A stretch of DNA of 64,000 bases from Cryptomeria japonica (lineage: Eukaryota; Streptophyta; Pinopsida; Cupressales; Cupressaceae): positions 257,595,533-257,659,532 of the forward strand of contig NC_081410.1 of NCBI RefSeq assembly GCF_030272615.1. Direction: 5' to 3'. A model generated the notes under the pieces. That model made no database searches and was not told the DNA's origin. It saw nothing but the letters and a program-made list of their open reading frames with translations. The translations under genes were made by a program, and so were the position numbers. Shown piece by piece: positions 1 to 11,493 of this stretch (within the stretch, counting starts at the first letter, position 1; each line of letters begins with the position of its first letter).

Positions 1-713
1 TGCATTTCCTTTAGTAAAACCAATCTTTAAAAGATACTTATCCAATCTTGCATACCAAGCTCTTGGAGCTTGTTTTAATCCATACAGAGCTTTTCTTAAC
101 CTGCAAACCATATCATTGTCATCTGTCAAAGAAAATCCATCAGGTTGTTCAATGTATACTTCTTCTTCAAGATCTCAATTCAAAAATGCACATTTAATAT
201 ACATTTGATAAACTTTGTAGTTCCTGTGTGCTGCAAAAGCCAAGAATAATCTAACTGCCTCAATTCTAGCTACCATGCAAAGGTTTCATTGTAATCAACT
301 CCTTCCTTCTGAGAATATCCCTTACACACTAGTCTTGTTTTATTTCTGACAACCTTACCATCTTCATTAAGTTTTTTTTTGAATACCCATTTGGTTCCAA
401 TTACATTTTTATCTTTAGGCTGGGGAACTAATGTCCAAGTGTTATTTTTCACAATTTGTTCTAATTCTTCTTCCATAGCTTTAATCCAAAATTTATCTTC
501 ACATGCCTCATTAATAGATTATGGTTCAATTTTAGAAATAAGACATACCTCTTCATTTTCCAATCTTCCTCTTGTCATAACTCCTTTAAACTTGTTTCCA
601 ATTATCTGATCTTCAGAATGATTCAAACTTACATACTGGGGTGTCTTTGTTTGTTGTTGTTCTTCAATTATTGTGGAATCCTTAGATGGTACTGGGGTAA
701 CTGGATCTTCATT
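1..713 (-). pseudogene. Copia-A reverse transcriptase N-terminus and linker (fragment)
   Basis: The minus-strand translation gives the variable linker after integrase and then the RT start, with the copia landmarks NNTWTLVPQPKDKNVIGTKW and [20 protein letters not shown]. Just after NETFA the frame is lost: the expected APVARIEA becomes a stop, and the following [10 protein letters not shown]-like and [11 protein letters not shown]-like segments are readable only with frame changes. The RT palm with the DD motif lies beyond the left edge. RT would copy element RNA in virus-like particles. Identity is secure from similarity to Copia-B RT at 4648-5520. It is non-functional. Confidence 0.8.
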
Positions 714-2100
714 CTATACTGGTGGATTTAGTGTAGGTTTATTTGTCACAATTTCTGTTGCCAGTTCAGAGTCTATATACCTTGAAGTTCCTCTGAATTG
801 TTCATCAATTTTTACATTTGTACTTTCAATAATTTTCTGCAATCTCTTGTTAAAACATCTATATGCCTTGCTCTTAGATGAATAACCAAGAAATATTCCT
901 TCATCACTTCTAAGATCAAATTTGCCAATATACTCATCTCTTCTGATATAACATTTACTTCCAAAAATTCTGAAATACTTAAGAGTAGGAGTATTACCAA
1001 ACCATAGTTCATGAGGGGTCTTTCTAGTTTCACCTTTGATGTGAACTTTGTTGAATGTATAGACCGTTGTGCTGACTTCTTCTCTCCAATACACATGTGG
1101 TAAATTTTCTTCTGATAACATACTTCTTGCTCAATCCAAGATAGTTCTATTTTTTCTTTCAACAACTCCATTATGCTATGGTGTCTGAGGTGCTGATAGC
1201 TATCTTCTAATTCCATTCACTTCACATAATGTATTAAAGTCCTTAGATGTGAATTCTTCTCCTTGATCTGATCTTAAGCATTTGATTTTCTTACCGGTTT
1301 CATTTTCAACCATTGCTTTGAATAGTTTGAACTTTCCAAGTGCTTTTGATTTTTCTCTGAGAAAAGTAACCCAACACATTCTAGAATAGTCATCAATGAT
1401 TAGCATGAAATATCTATCACCTTGTAAGCTTTTAGTTCTAGCTGGACCACATAAATCAGTGTGAATCAAATCAAGAGCATTATTGGTTTTTTCTGGAATA
1501 CTTTTGAAACTAGCTCTAACTTGTTTTCTAAATTGACATTCCAAACATATTGTATTCTGAGGTTTGACAATTTTAGGTAAATCTCTAACTGCCTTAGTAG
1601 TACTGATCTTCACCATGCACTCAAAGTTTACACGATAGAGTCTCTTATGCCATAACCAACTTTCATCTATATGTGCAATCAAGCATGTCTTTTCACTGTT
1701 ATTCAAATGAAAGATATTACCTCTAGTTTGATTACCGGTTGCAATTTCCAAACCAGTTCTATTCATGATTTTGCATCTTCCATTTTTAAATTGTAACTGA
1801 AATCCTTTCTCAACTAATTGACCAACACTTAAAAGATTATGCTTTAATCCTTCAACATAGTAAACATTGTCAGTGTTATGCTTACCATCAAGAGATATTG
1901 TACCCTTACCTTTGATTGAATAGGCTTTGTCATCTCCAAATCTTACTAAACCTCCATTGTATTCTTGAAAGTTTAAGAATTTACCTTTGTCTCCTGTCAT
2001 ATGATGTGAGCATCTTGAGTTAATGATCCATTCATCCTTTGCTTCAACTTTAGCTACTAGGGCTTGTTCTACCAGTTGATCTTCTGTTATAGCAACAAAA
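714..2100 (-). pseudogene. Copia-A protease and integrase
   Basis: The order along the minus strand is aspartic protease, GAG-pre-integrase and integrase core. The protease motif, normally WIIDSGCSHHMTGD in this family, reads IINSRCSHHMTGD: the catalytic Asp is Asn (codon at 2019-2021) and the next Gly is Arg, both single G-to-A changes. The pre-integrase motif SWLWHKRL follows near 1650. Integrase keeps the first two acidic residues in IHTDLCGP and LRSDQGEEF, and the Glu in NGVVERKN. A TAG at 1200-1202 replaces Gln of RRQLSAP as seen in Copia-B, and further stops flank NGVVERK. The C-terminal part ends in GIFLGYSSKSKAYRCFNK, the typical copia integrase tail. Confidence 0.85.
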
Positions 2101-3128
2101 ACCCATCCATTGTTTGTCTATTCCTCATCAGAATCATCAGTCACACCTTCATCAACAATGTAACAAGATTTGTCTTTGTTCTTCTTAAATCTATATCTCT
2201 GATATTCAGGATTAGGCTTGTATGTTCTTCTAACTTCTTCTCTTAGTCTAGCATGTCTATCAAGGCATCTTGAAGCCATATGACCAATCTTATTGTAGTT
2301 AAAACATTTAAAGGGTGCTTTACCTTCATACTTACTTCCAACTGGACCTTAAGGCATTTTCCTTGGAAATAGTGCTTCAAGTTCTTCAAGTTCTTCATTT
2401 TATTTCCTTCTTTCTTCAAGTTCTCTTGCATAAAAGGCTTTTCAATCAGATTTGTCAAATGATGGAGTAGATGATGTTGATGCTTTAAAGGCTAAATCTA
2501 TCTTAATAGTAGCAATAGGACCAAATTCCTCAATTTCAAAAGCTGAAAGTTTTCCAATTAATGTATCCCTAGTAACTGATGTATTAGGCATTGTTCTCAA
2601 CTCATTTATAGCAGTAACCTTCATTTTATATGCCGGTGGCAATCCTCTTAAAACTTTTGAAACAATTTCATCCTCACTTAAGGTTCCTCCGCAACATTTA
2701 ATACCCAAAACAATTTCATTTACTCTTTCCATAAAAGCATAAATCCTTTTATCTTCTTCCATTTTCAGATGTTCACACTTGACCCGGAAGCTTTCAAGTT
2801 TTGCAATTTTGATTATAGAATCTCCTTCATTCAGTGTTTCCAAATGATCCCAAATAGCTTTAGCAGTAGACCTATCTAATAGTCCCATGATTTGTTGATC
2901 TGATAATGCGCTCAAAAGTTCTTCTCTTGCTTTGCAATCATTTTCCTCATCTTTTGTCAAGTTAGTTGGACTGGGCTGACCTGGTACAGTAGTAGTCTAA
3001 CAATTCTTTGTAACTTCCTAGATGTCTTTTCCAATGCAATTCAGATGTGTCTCCATTCTGATCTTCCATATGTCATAGTTGGTTCCATCAAGTTTAGGAC
3101 TGTCCTTCCTAAAATAATTAGTAGACAT
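2101..3128 (-). pseudogene. Copia-A gag
   Basis: The ATG at 3128 lies 43 bases after the primer site and begins MSTNYFRKD; the same start is used in Copia-B. The body is the UBN2-type copia Gag: KLDGTNYDIWKIRMETHL near the N-terminus, then KAIWDHLETLNEGDS and LRGLPPAYKMKVTAINELR. A CCHC zinc knuckle near 2290 reads CFNYNKIGHMASRC, so its second Cys is Tyr (G-to-A). There is a TAG in place of the conserved Trp of GKDIW, and another stop before GPVGSKYEG. Gag would form the particle shell and bind RNA. The tail after the knuckle is Lys/Arg-rich and then acidic (VDEGVTDDSDEE), leading to protease. Confidence 0.82.
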
Positions 3129-3170
3129 TGGATCTCCTCAAGCTGTTAAACTTATGCAAAAGAGGACTAA

Positions 3171-3182
3171 GCTCTGATACCA
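3171..3182 (-). other. Primer binding site, initiator tRNA-Met (Copia-A)
   Basis: The minus strand reads TGGTATCAGAGC, complementary to the 3' end of plant initiator tRNA-Met. It lies two bases inside the LTR end, the standard position for priming minus-strand DNA synthesis in plant copia elements. Confidence 0.92.
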
Positions 3183-3184
3183 AT

Positions 3185-3736
3185 TGTTAGGTCCCGAAGA
3201 GAACTGAGAGGGGGGGTGAATCAGTTGTCTAATAAATTCAAACCAAAAATAGCTTAACCAACTTAATGCTTAATATCAGTAAACCAGTTAAGTATGTCGG
3301 TAGATAGTTTTAATAGTTAATTGCTATACTGGTAAAGATTAATGCATGAAACATAAACACAAAGTCATCCACAACATATCACACCAATATTTGTACGTGG
3401 AAACCCTGTAAGGAGAAAAACCATGGTGGAAAAGATAAACCTATCTGTGTAACCCTAGATAACCCTGGACCTATTTGTCGATAAAAGCAAATATGCAAAT
3501 ATGAATATACCAATGATTAATTCATTAAGAAAAGATGTCCACACAATTTCTTCAATATTACCAAGTGTCTTCCATATCATTCCAAGTGTCGGTGATCATT
3601 ATATCCTGCCGGTGAACCATATACCAGTAACTGTGCACTAGTTACTTGCTTGCCAGTGAATGTTATTGGATCTCCAAAGTGCTAGTGTTTTAGTAGGTGT
3701 TGACATCAATGACAAAACCATACCAAAATACCAACA
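3185..3736 (-). repeat. LTR shared by Copia-B (3') and Copia-A (5')
   Basis: The TG...CA ends are tgttag at the left and ccaaca at the right. The left end abuts the Copia-A primer site and the right end abuts the Copia-B polypurine tract, so one LTR serves two internal regions. At 552 bp it lacks about 485 bp that are present in the LTR at 8022-9058. The jump follows the sequence ggtggaaaag and resumes at cctggacctattt. Confidence 0.85.
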
Positions 3737-3740
3737 CCAA

Positions 3741-3755
3741 CTACTCCCCCTGAGA
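3741..3755 (-). other. Polypurine tract (Copia-B)
   Basis: On the minus strand this is tcagggggag followed by tagttgg and then the LTR start. A purine run just before the 3' LTR is the plus-strand primer of retrotransposons. Confidence 0.75.
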
Positions 3756-3831
3756 AGTAGTTCTCCTCATCAAAAGCCGGAATAAAATATTTCTCTCTTA
3801 ATTCTGTCGGTTGATGATAGACATCATGTGT

Positions 3832-5520
3832 CTAAGTCTCTACCGGTGGAGGTAGGACTCCAAGTTGCTCTCTAAGATACTCAAATGTTTCCTTAGGCAA
3901 AGGCTTTGTAAAAATATCTCCAATCTTCTCTTTAGTATTCACATAAACCAATTTCACTTCTTTTGCTTCAACATTCTCCTTTAGAAAATTGAATTTGATA
4001 GAAACATGTTTAGTCTTAGAGTGAAACACTGGGTTCTTTGATATATCAATTGCTGCCATATTATCACAGTAGATAGTTATAGGTTCCTTGCATTTTACCT
4101 TTATGCCCTTCAACATTTGCTTGATCCATAATACCTATGTACAGTTAGTTGTTGCTACAACATATTCCGATTCTATTGTTGATAGACTTGTACAACTCCG
4201 TTTCTTTCTCAACCATGAAATTAGTTTGCTGCCAAGAAAAAATGCTCTGCCGGTTGTGCTTCCTACCCAATTAGCATCTGTGTATGCACATAGATCAAAA
4301 TTTTTATCTCTACGATACCATAAACCAAGATTTGCAGTGCTTTGTAGGTACCAGAAAATCCTTTTCACTACTGATTCATGATTTTCTTTAGGATTACTCT
4401 GAAATCTTGAAACAATACATACTGCATTCATAATATCAGGTCTTGTTTGTGTCAAATACAGTAAACCTCCTATCATAGACTTGTATCTAGTCGGATTAAC
4501 AGGTGTAGATTCATCCTTCAAAGATAATTTATCAGTTGTAGTCATAGGTGTGCTTACCAGTTTACAATTTTCCATGCCAAATTTCTTTAGTAATTACTTT
4601 AAGTACTTAGATTGACATAGGAATGTACCTTTATCAGTCTGTGAAATCTACAATCCTAACAAGAATTTTATCTCTGCAATCATAGACATTTCAAATTCTT
4701 GCTGCATTTTGTTAGAAAAGTCTTTACACAAACCATCTTCTCCTCCAAAGATTATATCATCAACAAAAACTTCAATAACCAAGATGTCATCATTAGTCAC
4801 TTTGTAGTATAGATTGTTGTCAGTATTACCTTTAGTGTATCCAAGCTTCAAAAGATATTTGTCCAATCTAGCATACCAAGCTCTAGGAGCTTGTTTCAAT
4901 CCATATAATGCTTTCCTTAACCTACAAACCATGTCTTTGTTATCTGTCAAAGAAAATCCATCAGGTTGTTCAATATAAACTTCTTCAAGATCTCCATTCA
5001 GAAATGCACATTTAACATCCATTTGATATACTTTGTAGTTCTTGTGTGCTGCAAAAGCCAATAAAAGTCTGACTGCCTCAATTCTAGCTACTGGTGCAAA
5101 GGTTTCATTGTAATCAATTCCTTCTTTCTATGAATATCCCTTACATGCTAATGTTGCTTTTTTTCTAATTACCATATCATCTTCATTAAGTTTATTTTTG
5201 AAAACCCATTTAGTTCCAATTACATTTTTGTCTTTAGGTCGGGGAACTAATGATCAAGTGTTATTCATTTCAATTTGTTCCAATTCATCTTCCATAGCTT
5301 TAATCCAATATTTATCTTCACATGCCTCATTAATTGATGTAGGTTCAATTTGAGAAATAAGACATACCTCTTCATTTGCCAATCTTCCTCTAGTCATAAC
5401 TCCTTGAAATTTGTTTCCAATTATCTGATCTTCAGAGTGATTCAATCTTACATACCGAGGTGTTTTTACTTCTTGTTGTTCTTTAGTGACTATTGAATCT
5501 CCAGATGATGCTGGTGTCAC
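3832..5520 (-). pseudogene. Copia-B reverse transcriptase and RNase H
   Basis: The minus strand encodes the end of the linker, then RT with [52 protein letters not shown] and the catalytic [13 protein letters not shown] (near 4760). The connection TRYKSMIGGLLYLTQTRPDI follows, then RNase H with DLCAYTDANWVGS, STIESEYVVA and IYCDNMAAIDIS. It ends in FTKPLPKETFEYLREQLGV, the conserved copia C-terminus. Stops at about 4646, 4576, 5254 and 4133 break it. The YVDD-equivalent Asp pair and the RNase H acidic residues are still present. RT and RNase H copy the RNA template and degrade it. Confidence 0.88.
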
Positions 5521-6900
5521 TGGATCACCATTCTATACCAGTGTATTCACAGTAGGTTCATTTGTGATTATCTCTATTACCGGTTCAAAGTTTGTGTACC
5601 TTGAATTTCCTCTAAACTATTCATCAATCTTCACATTTGCACTCTCAAAATTTTTTTGCAATCTCTTGTTAAAACATCTATATGACTTACTCTTAGATGA
5701 ATAACCAAGAAATATTCCTTCATCACTTATAGGATCAAATTTGCCAATATACTCATCTCTTCTAATATAGCATTTACTTCCAAATATTCTGAAATATTTA
5801 AGAGTAGGAGTATTCCTAAATCATAGTTCATGTGGGGTCTTACCAATTTCACCTCTGATGTGAACTCTGTTGAATGTATAAACAATTGTATTGACCACTT
5901 CTCTCCAGTATATATGAGGTAGATTTTCTTCAGATATCAAACTTCTGGCTGCATCCAAGTTAGTTTTGTTTTTCCTTTCCACAACTCCATTCTACTGGGG
6001 TGTTTGGGGTGCTGATAATTGTCTTCTAATCTCATTCACTTCACATAATGTATTAAATTCCTTAGATGTGAGTTCACCTCCTTGATCTGATCTCAAAAAT
6101 TTGATTTTCTTGTCGGTTTCATTTTCTACCATCACCTTGAATAGTTTGAATTTCCCAAATGCTTCATATTTCTCCATGAGAAAAGTAACCCAACACATTC
6201 TAGAATAGTCATCAATGATTAGCATAAATACCTATCTCCTTATATACTTCTAGTTCTTGCTGGACCACATAAATCAATATGAATTAAATCAAGAACATTG
6301 TTAGACTTCTCTGGAATACTCTTGAAAGTTGCTCTAACTTGCTTTCCAAATTGACATTACTTACATACTGGATTATGAGGTTTAACAATCTTAGGTAAAT
6401 CTATAACTACCTTAGTAGTATTGATTTTCACAATGCAATCAAAATTTACTTGACAAAGTCTCTTATGCCATAACCAACTTTCATCAATGTGTGCAATCAA
6501 ACATGCTTTCTCATTGTTGTTCAAATGAAATATATTACCTCTAGTCTGATTACCAGTTGCAATTTCTAAACCAATTCTATTTAAGATTTTGCATTTACCA
6601 TTCTTGAATTGTAACTAAAATCCTTTCTCAACTAATTGACCAACACTCAAAAGATTATGCTTCAAACCTTCAACATAGTAAAAATTATTAGTATTGTACT
6701 TACCATCAAAAGATATAGTGCCTTTTCCTTTGATCAAACAAGCTTTATCATCTCCAAATCTTACTAGACCTCCATTGTAATCCTAAAAGGTTAAGAATTT
6801 ACTCTTATCACCAGTCATATGATGTGAACATCCTGAATCAATAATCCATTCATCCTTATCTTCAACTTTAGCTGCCAGGGCCTGCTCTACCAATTGAATA
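5521..6900 (-). pseudogene. Copia-B protease and integrase
   Basis: The protease site WIIDSGCSHHMTGD (6817-6850) is intact here, unlike in Copia-A. SWLWHKRLCQVNFD marks the pre-integrase region near 6470. Integrase shows LDLIHIDLCGPART, then FLRSDQGGELTSKEFN and, after a TAG in PQ(Q)NG, VVERKNKTNLD, so the DDE residues survive. Stops also fall in the pre-integrase zone, and there is a frameshift near 6230. The C-terminal part carries FRIFGSKCYIRRDEYIGKFD. The product would insert the DNA copy into chromosomes. Confidence 0.85.
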
Positions 6901-7964
6901 GTAGGTGTCGGTTGATATTCTGTTATAGCAACAAAATCACATCCATTGTCTGTCAGATCCTCATCAGAATCATCAGTAACTCCTTCATCAACATAATAAC
7001 AAGATTTGTCTCTATTCTTCCTAAACTTGTATTTCTAATAGTTAGGGTTGGGCTTATATATTCTTTTAGCTTCTTCTCTTAATCTTGCATGTCTATCAGG
7101 ACATCTAGAATCCATATGACCAATCTTATTACAATTAAAACATTTAAAGGGTGCTTTACCTTCATAGTTACTTCCAATTGGACCTTTAGGCATTTTCCTT
7201 GCAAATAGTGCTTCAAGTTCTTCATTTTCTCTCCTTCTTTCTTCAAGTTCTCTTGCATAGAAGGATTTCCAATCAAATTTATCAGATAATGATGATGATG
7301 CTACAGTAGATGATGATGCTTTGAAAGCTAGATCTGTCTTGATAATAGTAACATGACCAAATTCCTCAAGCTCAAAAGCCAAAAGTTTTCCAACCAAAGT
7401 GTCTCTAGATACTAATGTATTAGGCATTGTTCTCAATTCATTTATAGTAGTAGCTTTCATTTTATATGCCAGTGGAAAATCTCTTTAAACTTAAGAAACA
7501 ATCTCATCTTCACTTAAGGTTCCTCCACAACATTGTATATCCAAAACATTTTCATTTACTCTTTCCATAAAAGCAGAAATTCTTTCTTCTTCTTCCATTT
7601 TCAGACTTTCATACCTGACCCAAAAGCATTCAAGTTTTGCAATTTTGACTATGGAATCTCCTTCATTCAATGTTTCCAGTTTGTCCCAAATAGCTTTATC
7701 AGTAGATCTATCTGATAATCCCATTACTTGATGATCAGACAATGCACTCAAAAGTGTTTCTCTTGCTTTGCAATCATTTTACTCATCTTTAGCCAAGTTT
7801 GGTGGATTAGGTTGACCTTGAGTAAGAGTAATATAGCCATTCTTTGTAACATCCCATATGTCCTTTCCAATACAATTCAAATGTGTCTCCATCCTGATCT
7901 TCCATATGCCATAGTTAGTTCCATCAAGTTTCAAACTATCCTTCCTGAAATAGTTAGAAGACAT
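6901..7964 (-). pseudogene. Copia-B gag
   Basis: It starts MSSNYFRKDSLKLDGTNYG at 7964, 44 bases from the primer site. The reading frame is constant to the zinc knuckle, broken only by stops at about 7779 and 7489 and in the segment between them. Gag motifs are KAIWDKLETLNEGDSIVKIA, ERISAFMERVNE and AYKMKATTINELRTMPN. The CCHC knuckle CFNCNKIGHMDSRC (near 7110) is intact. The segment FYARELEERRRENEELEALF before it should form a charged helix. This is the best preserved Gag of the A/B family in the window. Confidence 0.85.
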
Positions 7965-8007
7965 TGGATCTCCTCAAGCTGTTAAACTTATGTAAAAAGA
8001 GGACTAG

Positions 8008-8019
8008 GCTCTGATACCA
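8008..8019 (-). other. Primer binding site, initiator tRNA-Met (Copia-B)
   Basis: This is TGGTATCAGAGC on the minus strand, two bases from the LTR end at 8022. Confidence 0.92.
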
Positions 8020-8021
8020 AA

Positions 8022-9058
8022 TGTTAGGTCCCAGAGACAACTGAGGGGGGGGGGATGAATCAGTTATCCAATAAATTCAACCAAAATTATCTTAACCAAA
8101 ACTTAATGCTTTATACCGGTAAACCAAACTTTATGTCAGTAGATAGTCTTAACAGTTAATTGCAGTACCGGTAAAGATTAATGCATGAAAGAGAAAGACA
8201 ATAACATCCACAACACATAACATAAATATTTGTATGTGGAAACCCTGTAAGGGGAAAAACCACAGTGAGAAGCCTTACCCACAATCAAATGATACTACTG
8301 CAGATAGTATATGTGTACAATATGGATTCTGTACATGCAAAAAGGCTAGCTGCCTAGAGCTCACTAACTACAATTGGATAGTTAGATCCAATGATAATGT
8401 ACTGCACAAAATGGCATCTTCATATGCTGGATGCAGTACCAGTTTAGTTCTGATTGCCTTCACAAAATCCTTCCTTCAACCTTCAAATGATGTCTGTGTG
8501 TATAGCTCTGCTTATTTTCGCATATACCTTATTACAATCCTTTTCACATTCACATATCAATCTCACAAATGAGATCTTACATTTATACCATAACCTAAGA
8601 CCAATTTGAATAGGTTAGATCACTAAAAGATATTATAATAAAATCAATTACAAATAAATCAATATCCAATGCATTATGTCGGCTCAATGCATTTACAATA
8701 ATAATAAATCATCTCCATAATGTGTCATGTTGATCTGGAATAGATATACCTGCTGGTGCATATCCTGGACCTATTTGCCAGTAACAACAAACATGCAAAC
8801 CCAAATAAAAAAATAACCAAATCACCAAAACCAAGTGATCGAATAATGTCTTTGACATAACCAACCAGTCTCCAAGTCATTCCAAGTGCCGGTGAACAAT
8901 ATAATCTGTCGGTGAACCAAATACCGATGACCGTGCATAAGTCTCTGACTTGCCGGTGAACATAACCAAAGATCTCCAAGGGCTGATAAGTGTTGACAAG
9001 TGATGATAGGTGTTGACATCAATGACAAAACCATATCAACATATCCAAAATGCCAACA
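8022..9058 (-). repeat. 5' LTR of Copia-B
   Basis: It begins tgttag beside the primer site and ends ccaaca at 9058. Read on the minus strand it starts tgttggcattttgg and then TGTCATTGATGTCAAC, a start shared by several copia LTRs here. It holds repeated CCGGTGAAC-type motifs near 8885-8960. It is 1037 bp, nearly twice its partner at 3185-3736, which carries an internal deletion. Confidence 0.85.
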
Positions 9059-10266
9059 TATCCCAAGAAGATTCCTTCATCACATATTGCATCAAACTTT
9101 CCTATATCCTCATCTCTCTTGATATCTCATTTACTTCCAGAAATTCTAAAATATCTAACTATAGGAAAATGACCAAACCACAGCTCATAAGGAGTCTTAC
9201 CAAAATCACCTTTTATATGAACCCGATTGAATGTGTAAATAACAGTGCTAACAAATTCTCTCCAAAAGGTTTGTGCAACATTTCCTTCAATTAGCATAGT
9301 CCTAGCAACATCCTAAATGGTTCTATTCTTTCTTTGAATAACTCTATTCTGTTGAGGGGTTCTAGGAGCAGATAACTGTCTTTTAATACCAATCCTCTCA
9401 TAGAATGTATCAAACTCGCCAAATGTAAATTCTCCTCCTCTGTCAAATCTTAGGCACTCCAACTTCAACCTCGTCTCAGTATCCACCTTAGCTTTGAATA
9501 TCTTGAATTTATCCAACACTTCTGATTTCTCCCTTAGTAAAGTAACCCACATCATCCTAGAATAGTGACCAATCATAAACATGAAATATATGTCACCCTG
9601 CACACTTATTACTCTTGTAGAACCACACAAGTCAGTATGCACAATATGTAACAATCCATTAGATGAATACATCTTAGTCTTGAATGTAGTTTTGGTTAAC
9701 TTTCCCAACTGACATTCTTTACATACCAGATTAGATGGCTTCACAATTTTAGGAAAATCTCTAATATCTTGAGTAGAGATTATTATTATCATGTAGTCAA
9801 AATTAACATGACACATCCTTCTATGCCACAACCAAATTTCATCAACCTGAGAAATCAAACAACTTTTCTCACCAGAATTCAAATGAAAGGTATTACCTTT
9901 AGTCTTAGTCCCTGATGCAATCTCTATACCAGAGGCATTAAGAATCTTGCATTTACAATTCTTGAATTGTAAATCATATCCCTTGTCAACCATCTGTCCA
10001 ACACTCAAAAGATTATGCTTGAAACCTTCAACATACAAGACGTCATCAGTATTATGCTTACCATCAAAAGAAATTGAACCTCTACCATGGATCACATAGG
10101 TTCTATCATCTCCAAATCTCACTATACCACCATCATATATTTTCATATTCACAAATTTTCTTTTATCACCTGTCATATGATGTGAACAACCATTGTCAAT
10201 TACCCATTCATCTTTCTCTTCAATCTTAGCAGCCAAAGCTTTCTTCTCAATAATGCAGCTTATAGG
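9059..10266 (-). pseudogene. Copia-C protease and integrase
   Basis: From 10266 downward the frame is open for about 950 bases. The protease motif is WVIDNGCSHHMTGDKRKF (Ser of DSG is Asn), followed by IYDGGIVRFGDDRTYVIHGR. The pre-integrase segment is IWLWHRRMCHVNFDYM. Integrase has VHTDLCGSTR and LRFDRGGEFTFGEFD, but the third catalytic residue is lost: NGVVERKN reads NRVIQRKN, with Glu to Gln and Gly to Arg. After a stop near 9313 the C-terminal part runs to GIFLGY, where Copia-B is inserted. Identity is certain; activity is excluded. Confidence 0.85.
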
Positions 10267-11488
10267 TGTAGCGTCCTAAAATTGTGACACTTGCAATTTT
10301 GACTGCATTTGGGTCTTCACGATGGTGATGCAACACGGAACCTGAATGGAGACCCCAAAATTTGTTCATGACATCAAAAACTGCATTTTTCAGCACCCTG
10401 GCCTGATCCTCCTTGCACCCTGTTGTCCTAGGAGGTGGGACCATGGCGCCCAGCACCCTGGTCCTTCTGGACCAGGACCATGGCGCCCAGTGCCCTGGTC
10501 CCTAGCCCTATTTTGGGCCCGGTCTCTTGTGGGCATCGGGTCTTTAAGTTTGCAAATTGGAAAATATTGTTTCCTAGTTGGCCCAAGGTCGGAAAAATCA
10601 GTCTATCAGCCCTAATTGACAAATATATAAACTACATTTCCTCTCCCATTTTGAGGAGGAAGGACATATGTGTACAAGAGGCAAAAGCGCTAGGCAAACA
10701 TTCAAACATTCAAGCATTCAAGAATTCCTTCAAGCAATTGAGCATTCTAAGTCTCCATTCAAGGCTAAGTGTTGCATTCAAGACAAGGATTCAACCATTG
10801 AAGAGGAGATCACATACAACATACAACATACTACATACATTACACCTTCGCATGTAAGAATACAAACATTCTTACAACAAGGTATCAGTACTTATTTACA
10901 TTACAAACATTTACATTTACAACATTCTCATTTCTTGGTTAATTCCAAAACCGAGGTTTGACCTAAAGGCAAACCCCTCATCCCTAACCCCCCAATCGTC
11001 CTCTCTTTTCTGTGTGTAGGTTGTAGGTACGCGGCTGTAATTGAAGATCTGGAATCCTTGTGCAGAGACGAATAGATCCCCCTTCGTTTCACAGATTTTT
11101 CGGAGGACCGTGTGCACGCCGGGCACCATCGTTCCGTCAACTTTCACTCAAATTTGTAGAACAACACCATCTTGACATTTTACTACTAATTCCAGGTCTG
11201 CAGCTTCATCCCGTATCCCTATCTCTGTTTATAAGCGAATCTTTCCTACTTTACATGCATTCCTAGTTCAATCTTTCTATCTACATTCTTTACAAAAGAG
11301 GGTATCCTTGGAAACTCATTTAGAATCCAATCTTGCATTGCGTGGGATTGGATCTTGTGGGTTTCAACCCCTCTTTTGAATGTAAAGTCTCTCCTAAGTG
11401 AGAACCATCAACCCTAGTGACTCCCCCTTCTCTCTCCTTGGAGTTGGGGAGGGGAGAACAACTAGGGTTCGATTTTTTTTGCTTTAAA
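10267..11488 (+). repeat. Solo LTR-L, gypsy-type, in Copia-C
   Basis: The insert is flanked by the 5-bp duplication atagg (10262-10266 and 11489-11493). Removing it rejoins the Copia-C frame. It starts tgtagcgtcctaaaattgt, close to the start of the Gypsy-E LTR (tgtagcgtcgtaaattgt). Both contain GGACCATGGCGCCC boxes; here two lie at about 10437-10505 with CCTGGTCC and GGACCAGG arms that could pair. No primer site, polypurine tract or coding domain is seen, so it is taken as a solo LTR of a family related to Gypsy-E. The right end does not show a clean CA. Orientation is by similarity of the start. Confidence 0.7.
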
Positions 11489-11493
11489 ATAGG

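Larger units (their letters stand above)
1..3184 (-). mobile_element. Copia-A, Ty1/copia internal region, 5' part
   Basis: Read on the minus strand from a Met-tRNA primer site, this is gag, protease, integrase and the start of reverse transcriptase, then the window ends. It is a close paralogue of Copia-B next to it. It has no private 5' LTR: its upstream LTR at 3185-3736 is also the 3' LTR of Copia-B. The domain order protease-integrase-RT is diagnostic of Ty1/copia. The reading frame is broken many times, so the copy is dead. Confidence 0.88.
3185..9058 (-). mobile_element. Copia-B, full-length degenerate Ty1/copia element
   Basis: On the minus strand the order is LTR (8022-9058), Met primer site, gag, protease, integrase, RT, RNase H, polypurine tract, LTR (3185-3736). 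Its outer right end interrupts Copia-C exactly after the integrase codons for FLGY: Copia-C sequence resumes at 9059. The matching left target duplication must lie outside the window, because Copia-A continues to the left edge. Confidence 0.87.

Noticed and set aside
10346-10961. Overlapping plus-strand open frames in solo LTR-L
   Set aside because: They come from the GC box region and low-complexity DNA between clean target duplications; no protein family is recognisable and several frames are open at once.
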